64,000 nucleotides of DNA from NCBI GenBank assembly GCA_017448245.1, contig JAFSLV010000041.1, positions 1 to 64,000 of the forward strand, in the 5' to 3' direction. Of this stretch, positions 45,616 through 52,821 are shown in pieces. This DNA is from Lachnospiraceae bacterium (GTDB lineage Bacteria; Bacillota; Clostridia; Lachnospirales; Lachnospiraceae). The translations under genes were made by a program, and so were the position numbers. Numbering within the stretch: the first letter of the stretch is position 1; every line of letters begins with the position of its first letter. The notes under the pieces were generated by a model. That model made no database searches and was not told where the DNA came from. It saw only the letters and a program-made list of their open reading frames with translations.

Positions 45616-46659
45616 TTACGCGACCTGTCCGCCGCAGGACGTGCAAAACCTCGTACCCGGTGCGATCTGTGCCTGACAGAACGGACAGCTCGTCGCCGCC
45701 TGCATCTGGGGTTGCTGCATCTGCGGCTGCATTTGGGACTGCTGCATCGGCATCCCCTGCGCCATCTGCGGCTGTTGCATCATCTGTCCCTGCATGGGCA
45801 TTCCCTGAGGCATCTGCTGCGGCATCCCGTAGCCACCCTGCATCTGAGACTGCATCTGCGGCTGCATCTGCGGCTGCATCTGACCCTGCGGTGTCCACTG
45901 CGGCGTAAAGCCCGCCCCCTGCACAGGCACTCCGTAGCCTCCCTGCATGCCGGGCGCGAATCCTCCCTGCGGAGGCGCCATCCCGGCCATCTGGTATACG
46001 GCATTTTTGATCTCCTCACCGAGCATCACATACTCGTTAAACTTTTCTTCCCCGCTCCGGATCCCGACCGAGCTGCTGCGCACGCTCCATCCGGCGGCCG
46101 CCGCGCCCATCATCCGGTTGCCCGCGCTCATCGAGCGCTCGCCGACCTTGACATAGCCGTTGGAGAGCGAGTAGCTGATCTCGTTGAAATAAGGCGTACT
46201 GACATGGATATTTACGTGAAAATCATAGCTGTATTCATAACGCGGCGGATTGTAGCTGACCTGCTTTCCGTCCTTGGTCTGCTTGAGCTCGTGGCGGCTC
46301 TCCTGCATGTCGAGCGTGCATCCCGTCGCCTGGGAAAAATCAAGGACATCCGGATTGGCCTTCATGAGATCGGAGGCGCTTGTCACCATAAACTTTCTCG
46401 CGTTATCATCGATGAGGAGCTTCGTCGTATTACCGATCGAGCGCGTCGTCTGAAACATCTGCACAGCCTGACGGTTTTGCTCGCGATAAGCGAGCTGCTC
46501 GTCGAGCTCTGCTTTGGATGCCTGCTTGCGGCTTTTGTACCAGGGAGAGAGCTTTCCCGCGCACTCCTTGCACATGTTGCCCTCCGCGTACTTTTTGTTG
46601 CCGAGCATGCCGATATTGCCGCCGCAAAAATCACAAGTCTTTTTGTCAAATAATCCCAT
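45616..46659 (-). CDS. DUF4428 protein with Gln/Met-rich linker and C-terminal zinc ribbon
   Basis: 347 residues. The N-terminal zinc-binding DUF4428 domain (CDFCGGNIGML, NMCKECAGKL) is followed by a helical region, a beta-rich middle (YEYSYDFHVNIHVSTPYFNEISY), a long Gln/Met/Pro-rich linker (repeats of PQMQ) and a C-terminal zinc ribbon (CPFCQAQIAPGTRFCTSCGG). The layout recalls the SPFH protein at 18377, which also joins a Gln/Met-rich linker to zinc ribbons. It is cytosolic by sequence. AAGGAGG precedes ATG 46659. The promoter at 46798-46841 lies 138 bp upstream, across a gene fossil. Confidence 0.82.
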   Translation of the reverse strand: MGLFDKKTCDFCGGNIGMLGNKKYAEGNMCKECAGKLSPWYKSRKQASKAELDEQLAYREQNRQAVQMFQTTRSIGNTTKLLIDDNARKFMVTSASDLMKANPDVLDFSQATGCTLDMQESRHELKQTKDGKQVSYNPPRYEYSYDFHVNIHVSTPYFNEISYSLSNGYVKVGERSMSAGNRMMGAAAAGWSVRSSSVGIRSGEEKFNEYVMLGEEIKNAVYQMAGMAPPQGGFAPGMQGGYGVPVQGAGFTPQWTPQGQMQPQMQPQMQSQMQGGYGMPQQMPQGMPMQGQMMQQPQMAQGMPMQQSQMQPQMQQPQMQAATSCPFCQAQIAPGTRFCTSCGGQVA

Positions 46660-46693
46660 GGTGACCTCCTTTTTTTCGTGTTATATTCCTGTA

Positions 46694-46750
46694 TCAGAAC
46701 AGTCCGCTGGTCGTAAGCTCCGGATCAGGTGCATGGTATTCCGCACTTTC
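46694..46750 (-). pseudogene. C-terminal fossil of a 41894-like lipoprotein gene
   Basis: On the minus strand the frame reads ESAEYHAPDPELTTSGLF and stops (TGA 46696-46694). It matches the end of the 41894 protein (ESAEYHAIDLELTTSGLF) at nearly every residue. The rest of that gene is missing: the match begins about 25 bp downstream of the promoter hairpin. A duplicated gene was evidently deleted internally while its promoter and last 19 codons remained. Confidence 0.85.
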
Positions 46751-46797
46751 CGGTCATTGTTTCCTGCGCACATAAAAATGCGCTATTGCATAAAACT

Positions 46798-46841
46798 ACA
46801 ATAGCGCATTTTTCATCTCTTCACATCCTACAAATGAGGGG
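46798..46841 (-). promoter_or_regulatory. Regulon promoter 5: 7-2-7 operator + TATTGT (DUF4428 gene)
   Basis: Operator TCCTACAAATGAGGGG (46826-46841, plus strand), on the minus strand TGTAGG, 23 bp, TATTGT (46803-46798). The -35 position is ATGTGA. The hairpin AAAAATGCGCTATTG / CAATAGCGCATTTTT is perfect over 15 bp. It closely resembles promoter 4, consistent with duplication of that locus. The operator ends 7 bp before the stop of the Cys-rich gene. Confidence 0.8.
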
Positions 46842-46848
46842 TTTTACT

Positions 46849-49314
46849 TTAGTCCAGGGAAATAAACTCCAGTCCGTCAGACGAAGGCTTTTTGATCGTG
46901 AACATCCTGCCCGGTTTGCCGTAACCGGCACGTAAGAGGAGGAAGGCCGCACACAGCGCCGTAAGCATCACCGATACGTGCAGAGCAAGCGGGAAGTCCT
47001 CTCCCGTCTGTCCCGTGCGTGCGTTCTCCGCGAGCTGTCCGTCGGTGCGCCTTGCGCCAAGGACCTGTTCACCGGCGGTCTGCGCCACTCCCTGGGCGGG
47101 TGCGCCGGGGGTCGTCTGTTGTGCGGCTGCTGCGGCGGTTGCACCGCCGTCGCCCGGTACGTTGTTGACCGTATTGTATGTAGTATTGTTCGTCGTGTTA
47201 TTTGTCGTGGTTGTCGTGGTGGTCGTCGTCGTGGTGGTCGTACCGCCCCCGGTCGTCGTCGTACCGCCTCCGGTCGTCGTGGTCGTACCCCCGCCGGTCG
47301 TCGTCGTGCCGCCGCCGGTCGTGGTCGTACCTCCGCCGGTCGTCGTCGTGCCGCCGCCGGTCGTCGTCGTGCCGCCGCCGGTCGTCGTGCCGCCCCCGGT
47401 TGTCGTGCCGCCCCCGGTTGTCGTGCCACCCCCGGTCGTCGTGCCGCCCCCGGTTGTCGTGCCGCCCCCGGTCGTCGTGCCGCCCCCGGTCGTCGTGCCT
47501 CCGCCTGACCCCGACCACGGGATCGTGACGGTTTCGATCACATATCCGCATTCCTCACAGCGGATTTCCTCTTTGCCGTCTGTCTTCGTCTCCGCATCCG
47601 GTTCCTTGACCCGTACCGGTTCGGATGCGCTATGTGATTCCGCTGCGTCTGCCGCACCGCAGTCTTCACAGACATGCCAGTGTCTTTTGTCATTGTGTGA
47701 CCATTCTTCTTCCACATGATCATGCTCACATTCCTCGTCATGATCGCATTTGTCCAGGCACTGATCATCCTCATAACACCAATGGTCGTCAAACTCCCAG
47801 GATTCCACGCAAAGATCATGCTCGCATCCGGCGTCCTCCGTACGTGCCGCACAGCATTCTTCGCACAGTCCGCACCAGTCGCACAGCTCATCCGGGTCAA
47901 AGCAGTCCCCGCATTCTTCGCAGAAATGATCCTCCCAGTCCTCTCCGTCCGGACAAAAATCGTGTTCGTCGCAGTGGTAGTCCGCGCGGCAGTCTTCGCA
48001 TTTGCCGCAGTCCTCACAGATATCATCGCATTCGCTGCAGCGCTCGCCGCAGTCTGCGCAAAACTCCGCACATGCGCTGCAGTGTTCCCCACAGTTTTCA
48101 CAGACGCTGACGCAGTCACTGCAAAGAATACAGTCGGGACAGTACGCGCCCGCCATGGCCAGGCACTCCCCGCAGTCATGGCAGTGCAGGTCATTGTCCA
48201 TGGCGCAGTTATGGCACATCTCACATTCGTCACAGTAGCCTCCGCCGCATTCGTCACAATGTCCGCACTCTTCGCACTTGATGGAATCTCCAAAGCCTTC
48301 CACAAAACAGTTTCCGCAGTCTTCACAGGCCGCGCCCTCTTCCAGATGACACTCCAGACAGGCATCGTCACAACCGCTGTTGCACTGTCCGGCGCAGTCA
48401 AAGCAGCGTTTGCACAGCATACACCGGTCATCGGAATCCACATGCTCCCCGCAGTCCGGGCAATGATATCCGGCATCGACCGCGCAATCGTTACACAGGA
48501 CACACTCCTCACACCATTCGTAACAGGCCGAGCATACATCCCCGCATCCGTCGCACAGAAAATGGTCATCCACCAGACACTGGCCGCAGTTCGGGCAGGC
48601 AAGATCCTCTTCCAGATGACACTCCAGACACAGATGGGAATGCCCTTCCGAGCATGACCCGCCGCAGTTTTCATAGCACCTGCCGCATTCTTCACACAGC
48701 GCATCCTCCTCAAAGTGTTCTCCACAGTCGACGCAGTGTGAGCCTTCCTCTATGGCGCAGTCCCAACACATCACGCAGACGTCGCAAAAACCTTTCGCTA
48801 TCACTGAACATTCCCCGCAGCCGATGCAATGATACTCATTTTCCTCTGCACAGTCTTCACACATCATGCAGTATTCACAAATTGCCACATCTTCCTCACA
48901 GGCGTGGCAATACTCGCAATGGCTGTCTTCCGACCAGCAATCGTCGCAGACCCCGCATACATCGCACAGATGGGCACGAGAATCACATTCGCCGCATTCC
49001 CTGCAGTGTTCCTTGTCATCGATCGCACATTCGACGCACTTCCCGTGATCCTCGCAGTAATCCTCTTCGCTTTCACAGACATCGCACTCACTGCAATGAT
49101 GCTCGTCCCCGCAGCCGTAACCTTTCGCGCAATGCGGGCCGTATTCGCACAGCCAGTCGTCATAGCGATATCCGCCGCAATGCTCACAATACGTACCGTC
49201 CTCATAATCCGCATGGGACGTGAACGGCACGGATGCGACCGCCAGCATCATACACAACAACAAAACCAACAGTTTCTTCGGGATGCCGATCCCCCTTCGT
49301 CTACCCTTTTTCAT
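46849..49314 (-). CDS. Extremely cysteine-rich surface protein with Thr/Gly stalk and C-terminal anchor
   Basis: 821 residues. A signal peptide (basic MKKGRRRGIGIPKK, hydrophobic core, cut near SHA) leads into about 550 residues holding, by my count, 112 cysteines. Most are CxxC pairs in a loose repeat such as CxxCGxC...HCxDCGE, rich in Asp, Glu and His. A Thr/Gly stalk of about 14 GGG blocks separated by three to five Thr follows, then an Asn/Thr stretch and a C-terminal membrane helix (LHVSVMLTALCAAFLLLRAGYG) with a short basic tail. Metal binding on the cell surface is the obvious possibility. The Cys pairs resemble zinc knuckles, but no catalytic motif is seen. ATG 49314 (GAGAGG upstream) is preferred over GTG 49332. 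Confidence 0.8.
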   Translation of the reverse strand: MKKGRRRGIGIPKKLLVLLLCMMLAVASVPFTSHADYEDGTYCEHCGGYRYDDWLCEYGPHCAKGYGCGDEHHCSECDVCESEEDYCEDHGKCVECAIDDKEHCRECGECDSRAHLCDVCGVCDDCWSEDSHCEYCHACEEDVAICEYCMMCEDCAEENEYHCIGCGECSVIAKGFCDVCVMCWDCAIEEGSHCVDCGEHFEEDALCEECGRCYENCGGSCSEGHSHLCLECHLEEDLACPNCGQCLVDDHFLCDGCGDVCSACYEWCEECVLCNDCAVDAGYHCPDCGEHVDSDDRCMLCKRCFDCAGQCNSGCDDACLECHLEEGAACEDCGNCFVEGFGDSIKCEECGHCDECGGGYCDECEMCHNCAMDNDLHCHDCGECLAMAGAYCPDCILCSDCVSVCENCGEHCSACAEFCADCGERCSECDDICEDCGKCEDCRADYHCDEHDFCPDGEDWEDHFCEECGDCFDPDELCDWCGLCEECCAARTEDAGCEHDLCVESWEFDDHWCYEDDQCLDKCDHDEECEHDHVEEEWSHNDKRHWHVCEDCGAADAAESHSASEPVRVKEPDAETKTDGKEEIRCEECGYVIETVTIPWSGSGGGTTTGGGTTTGGGTTTGGGTTTGGGTTTGGGTTTGGGTTTGGGTTTTGGGTTTTGGGTTTTGGGTTTTGGGTTTTTGGGTTTTGGGTTTTTTTTTTTTTNNTTNNTTYNTVNNVPGDGGATAAAAAQQTTPGAPAQGVAQTAGEQVLGARRTDGQLAENARTGQTGEDFPLALHVSVMLTALCAAFLLLRAGYGKPGRMFTIKKPSSDGLEFISLD
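47220..47512. repeat. Coding tandem repeat (Thr/Gly stalk of the Cys-rich protein)
   Basis: Eighteen-bp units such as GTCGTCGTGCCGCCCCCG (plus strand), with 21- and 24-bp variants carrying extra Thr codons, encode the (GGGTTT)n stalk. Near-identical units at the 3' side (about 47390-47500 especially) suggest recent expansion and likely length variation between strains. Confidence 0.85.
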
Positions 49315-49345
49315 CGTTTTCCTCTCTTTCACTGCAGTCGGGCGT

Positions 49346-49374
49346 CACAATAACGCACACTTTTCCGTCTACAA
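49346..49374 (-). promoter_or_regulatory. Candidate promoter of the Cys-rich protein gene
   Basis: On the minus strand TTTGTA, 17 bp, TATTGT lies about 35-60 nt before ATG 49314. The -10 context GCGTTATTGT resembles the GCGCTATTGT of the regulon promoters, but no 7-2-7 operator precedes it. I therefore do not count it as a member. Confidence 0.4.
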
Positions 49375-49406
49375 AAAAAGAATACCCCTTGCGGATATTC
49401 TTTTTT
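49373..49406 (-). terminator. Terminator downstream of the second LuxR-type regulator
   Basis: Arms AAGAATA and TATTCTT (within 49378-49402) are flanked by A- and T-runs on both sides, so it can act in both directions. It ends the 52479-49526 operon before the Cys-rich gene. Between it and the regulator stop (49407-49525) I see nothing else. Confidence 0.75.
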
Positions 49407-49525
49407 ACCAACCTGGGTTGGGTTTTTTCTCTCGTTTGGTTTTTATTTTTTTTTGCCTCTGCTTTTTATGATACCCCTGTTTCCGGCCATTGCCCGGCAA
49501 ACGGACTGCGCATTCTTTTCTTTTT

Positions 49526-50188
49526 TCAGTCCGCGATCACGATTCCGAGCTCCCTCGCCCTGACGGCAAGCGCCGTACGGGTACGGAAGCCGGTCTTGGA
49601 CATGATCTCGTTGATATAGCTCTTGACCGTCGAGGGAGAGATACAGAGTCTTTCCGCGATCTCCGTATTGGTGCTGCCGCGCACGATCTCCCTGAGCACA
49701 TCGTGCTCGCGCTCCGTCAGCAGGTCACTGCGGATATCGCCAAACGGCATGCCGGGCGCACGGTCGGGATAGATCGACTCTCCCTCCATCGTACGATGCA
49801 TGACCTCGAGGATGGAGGTACGCGCGCCCTCCTTATACCAGAAGCTTTCCGCACAGGCCTGCCTTGCCCGCCGTATAAAGCTGACCTCCGGCATGCTTGT
49901 AACAATGATGATTTTGACGTCAGGCGACTCCTGCTTGATCCTCGCCGCAGCCTCAAGACCGCTTGCACCCAGCTCCGTACAGACATCCATCAGAATCAGA
50001 TCGACGCCGCCCTTTAAGCAATACGCCGGCGCAAGATCGGCATTTTTGACCCGTCCGCACAGATGAAACGCATCCGACGCATCGATCAGGGTTTCAAACA
50101 TCTGCGCGATCAGGTCCTGGTCCTCCACGACCAGCACGCCGTGTGTTTTTGTATTTTTTTGTGTTGTCACACTCACCGGCGCAGTCAT
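49526..50188 (-). CDS. LuxR/NarL-type response regulator
   Basis: 220 residues: receiver with D68 (LILMDVCTELG), C-terminal LuxR helix-turn-helix (about 155-220: LLTEREHDVLREIVRGSTNTEIAERLCISPSTVKSYI pattern). It is a close paralogue of the 28510 regulator. It lies 34 nt after the 50223 lipoprotein gene behind GGAAGGAG and has no kinase beside it. It is therefore transcribed from the 7-2-7 promoter at 52540-52583, which suggests feedback. It probably shares the NarX-type kinase of the 19.9-29.2 kb operon. Confidence 0.92.
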   Translation of the reverse strand: MTAPVSVTTQKNTKTHGVLVVEDQDLIAQMFETLIDASDAFHLCGRVKNADLAPAYCLKGGVDLILMDVCTELGASGLEAAARIKQESPDVKIIIVTSMPEVSFIRRARQACAESFWYKEGARTSILEVMHRTMEGESIYPDRAPGMPFGDIRSDLLTEREHDVLREIVRGSTNTEIAERLCISPSTVKSYINEIMSKTGFRTRTALAVRARELGIVIAD

Positions 50189-50222
50189 CCGGTCACTCCT
50201 TCCACGTTAAAGTCCCCCCTTT

Positions 50223-52331
50223 TTACATCTCCTGCCTGTAAAGCACTGCCGTCACGTCTCCCGACGCGTAATGCATGGTGAGGACCATCTGGTATGAGCC
50301 GCCCATCTCTTCAAGGAAATACAGGTCCGCCAGAAGGTATCCGGTATCGTCCACCAGCTGCCAGGCAGGCTGGTCGGGATTGCCGTTATAGACGACCTCG
50401 CCCGTATGATAATCACCGGTGGTGCCTAAGATCATCTCAAAACTGCCGCGGTAGGCATACATCCACAGCTCATCTCCGTTTTCGAGATTCAGCCAGACGC
50501 CCTCCCTCTCCTCCGTTTCCGGAGCGGCGTACACGGGGCCCGAATAGGCCGCATAAGGCAGGACAAAGGCGTTTGCAAGCGGGATCCCTCCGATCTCGTC
50601 AACCGTACTCCACGGTCCGTAGGGCGAGGGTTTGGCATAGGCGATGAGATACTCTCCGCTCTCTTCCACTTCAAACAGGACATAGTGGAGGTTATCCGTA
50701 TGCGTCATGCGGATCACCGTCCCGGCGGGATACGTCTTTGTGCCGCTTTCCATAATGGAAACGCCCATTCCGTCCCAGTACGGTGCAATGAGTGGAACCG
50801 CAAGCGTAAATGACGGCTGCTCTCCCGTGACCCTGTAATCGGAGGGCGTATCCGGTGCCATGAAATGAGGCGCAGGCAACCCGTCCTCTCCGACCGAGTT
50901 TGAGCGTACACAAAACACCCTTCCCTCGGCGAACGGATTGTCCAGAATAAAGCTGATAATCCCTGTATGGAAATCAGCGGGATTCAGCGGCGGATAATCA
51001 TCCGGTTCAAACCCTTCCTCCGTGCTGCCCGTATGATACAGCCCGTCCACTTCCACCTCATATACCTCGAGCGAACGCACGCGGTATTCTCCCTCGTGGC
51101 AAAGATACAAAAAGGTTTTTCCCTGCGACTTTGCAAGATAGACCTCCGTACCGAAGTTCATGTACGGGTCGATATCGCCTCCGTCATCCGTGATCTCTTC
51201 CTCTCCGTACAGCACTTTGACCTCTCCGGTATACAAGGTGTAGGAAACGCCGTATTCCGCGATCTGCCTCAGCGGCACCTCTACGCGCAGCGGCAAGGAC
51301 CCCTCCCCCGTATCGATCAGATAGTCGGTCTCCGTCTCAATCCGGGCAAAGTATTCCTCCGGCAGATCGGTATAAGAGGCTTCAAAAATCTCCGGTGCCA
51401 TGGTATACGGCACGGTCACTTCAAAACAATCGGAAAGCACGGTATATCCGCCGTTTGCCTCAAACGCGCGCATCGCGTCATACGAGGCAATCTCGTCAAA
51501 AAACATCATCCGCAGCCCGAGATACGACGGCGACCAGGTATAGACGCTGTCCGCATACAGCCGGTTGCCTTCGAGGATGCTTTGAATGTCCTTTGCGAGT
51601 TGCTCCCTGCTCTCAAACAGATCCCCGGCCGCTGGATTGGGGCAGTTGTCGACATATCTTGCATAGATCAGGTCCGCAGTCAGTACGCTCAGCGCTTCGA
51701 TGTCCTTCACCACATCCGTCAGTGCGATTTCCGCACCGGTTTCGGCATCAATATTGTATGTGGTAAACGACTTGTCCCTGACATCCGCAAAATACGCGCT
51801 TCCCGCGTTATCGGTATCACGCCTGAACGACAGGGATAATACCCGGGAGTCCGCACGATACAGCGTGCAGTCCTCCCCGGTCCATACATACATATCCTCG
51901 TTTGTTTTCGCTTCGCGCTCGGCCGTCAGGTGCATGTCGCGCACCCTGGTAGCTGTTTCTTCTCCGATGCGGGCAAGAAACCGTTCCGCTCCTTCCGGGA
52001 GATACGGTTCCGTTGATGTCACCACGTCATACGTATGGAAAAAGGCGCTCCCGTATTCCCCGCGGCTGACGCTGTCATAAGTCTGTTCAATCGAAATCTG
52101 ATAGTGCTCGATGGACGGATCCGTACGGTTGACAACAGAATCGGTGGTATCCTCCGGCTGTTCTTCGTCTTCTTCCCCTTCATCCGCCCGGCTTCTTCCG
52201 GTGCTGTTGCGCACGGAGGTTCGAGGCGACCCCGTATCCCTTGTGCCGGTATTGCCTGCGCCGCAGCCGGACAGGAGGGACGCTGTCATAATCAGGATCA
52301 GGATGATGCTGTATGCTTTTTTTGCTTTCAT
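50223..52331 (-). CDS. Large secreted lipoprotein of unknown function
   Basis: 702 residues. Lipoprotein signal MKAKKAYSIILILIMTASLLSGC (Cys 23). A Ser/Arg/Asp-rich linker follows (TSVRNSTGRSRADEGEEDEEQ), then beta-rich sequence resembling DUF3298/PdaC-type modules (YADVRDKSFTTYNIDAETGAEIALTDVVKDIEAL, YLGLRMMFFDEIASYDAM). The second half has EVYEVEVDGLYHTGS and a C-terminal WLNLENGDELWMYAYRGSFEMILG. The function is unknown. ATG 52331 (GGAG upstream) gives the lipoprotein start; the longer frame to 52391 overlaps the small basic peptide gene. Confidence 0.8.
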   Translation of the reverse strand: MKAKKAYSIILILIMTASLLSGCGAGNTGTRDTGSPRTSVRNSTGRSRADEGEEDEEQPEDTTDSVVNRTDPSIEHYQISIEQTYDSVSRGEYGSAFFHTYDVVTSTEPYLPEGAERFLARIGEETATRVRDMHLTAEREAKTNEDMYVWTGEDCTLYRADSRVLSLSFRRDTDNAGSAYFADVRDKSFTTYNIDAETGAEIALTDVVKDIEALSVLTADLIYARYVDNCPNPAAGDLFESREQLAKDIQSILEGNRLYADSVYTWSPSYLGLRMMFFDEIASYDAMRAFEANGGYTVLSDCFEVTVPYTMAPEIFEASYTDLPEEYFARIETETDYLIDTGEGSLPLRVEVPLRQIAEYGVSYTLYTGEVKVLYGEEEITDDGGDIDPYMNFGTEVYLAKSQGKTFLYLCHEGEYRVRSLEVYEVEVDGLYHTGSTEEGFEPDDYPPLNPADFHTGIISFILDNPFAEGRVFCVRSNSVGEDGLPAPHFMAPDTPSDYRVTGEQPSFTLAVPLIAPYWDGMGVSIMESGTKTYPAGTVIRMTHTDNLHYVLFEVEESGEYLIAYAKPSPYGPWSTVDEIGGIPLANAFVLPYAAYSGPVYAAPETEEREGVWLNLENGDELWMYAYRGSFEMILGTTGDYHTGEVVYNGNPDQPAWQLVDDTGYLLADLYFLEEMGGSYQMVLTMHYASGDVTAVLYRQEM

Positions 52332-52353
52332 CTGTTTTCTCCGTATCCTCCGT

Positions 52354-52479
52354 TTATGCAAGGCTGTACTTTTTGCGGCTCTTCCAGACACGTCTGCGGA
52401 CGTAGTCTCTCTTCATCCTGAAAAGGACGGTCGCTGCGGTATTTTTCACAGTCCCTGCGGTGCGTCTGATCTGCTTCAT
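52354..52479 (-). CDS. Small basic protein (41 aa) opening the 52.5-49.5 kb operon
   Basis: ATG 52479 with AAGGAG 8 nt upstream encodes 41 residues with about 14 Lys/Arg and no acidic residue except one Asp (MKQIRRTAGTVKNTAAT..., RMKRDYVRRRVWKSRKKY). There is no signal peptide or membrane helix. It ends 22 nt before the 50223 lipoprotein start and is the first gene behind regulon promoter 6. A nucleic-acid- or membrane-binding peptide, or a leader peptide, is possible. It is too short for family recognition. Confidence 0.6.
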   Translation of the reverse strand: MKQIRRTAGTVKNTAATVLFRMKRDYVRRRVWKSRKKYSLA

Positions 52480-52539
52480 CGTGCCTTCTCCTTTGCTTAT
52501 GTGATCATGCGTACAAAAAATGCGCTGTTGCCTGATACC

Positions 52540-52583
52540 ACAATAGCGCATTTACCCTCCCCGCACATCCTACATTTGAGGGG
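52540..52583 (-). promoter_or_regulatory. Regulon promoter 6: 7-2-7 operator + TATTGT (regulator-containing operon)
   Basis: Operator TCCTACATTTGAGGGG (52568-52583, plus strand), on the minus strand TGTAGG, 23 bp, TATTGT (52545-52540). The -35 position is ATGTGC. The hairpin AAATGCGCT / AGCGCATTT encloses the start site. The nearest upstream gene is divergent, so this hairpin has no transcript to terminate. Confidence 0.8.
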
Positions 52584-52738
52584 GTTTTCACCAGCATCTG
52601 TGTTTTTCCGGATGCAATACCTCAGGCCGGCTCCATCAGCTCCTCCATCCGGCAAAACAGCGCCGTGGCGAAGCATCTCCAGGTGCGGTAAATGACGCGC
52701 GGAATCAACCTATGGTTGTCTGTATGCAAATTTGTTTC

Positions 52739-52775
52739 GATTGTATTCAACCGCTGGTTTTTGTATAATACAATC
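52739..52775 (+). promoter_or_regulatory. XRE gene promoter framed by a 9-bp inverted repeat
   Basis: TTGTAT (52741-52746), 17 bp, TATAAT (52764-52769). Inverted arms GATTGTATT (52739-52747) and AATACAATC (52767-52775) overlap the -35 and -10 boxes, a natural operator for autorepression by the XRE protein. The remainder of 52584-52821 shows nothing else. Confidence 0.65.
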
Positions 52776-52821
52776 ACAAGTTGTTTTCCGGCATACCGGC
52801 TTTGATGAAAGGACATACCAC

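Noticed and set aside
43081-46841. Paired hairpins at the promoters as MITEs or integron attC sites
   Set aside because: No target-site duplications, no integrase, and a fixed 23-bp spacing to an operator and -10 box; a promoter role explains them better.
47220-47512. Regular short repeats that look like a CRISPR array
   Set aside because: Units are 18-24 bp with no spacers and lie in frame in the Cys-rich gene, where they encode Gly/Thr blocks.
49346-49374. Seventh member of the 7-2-7 promoter set, upstream of the Cys-rich gene
   Set aside because: The -10 context is similar, but TGTAGA stands at the wrong distance and there is no second half-site.
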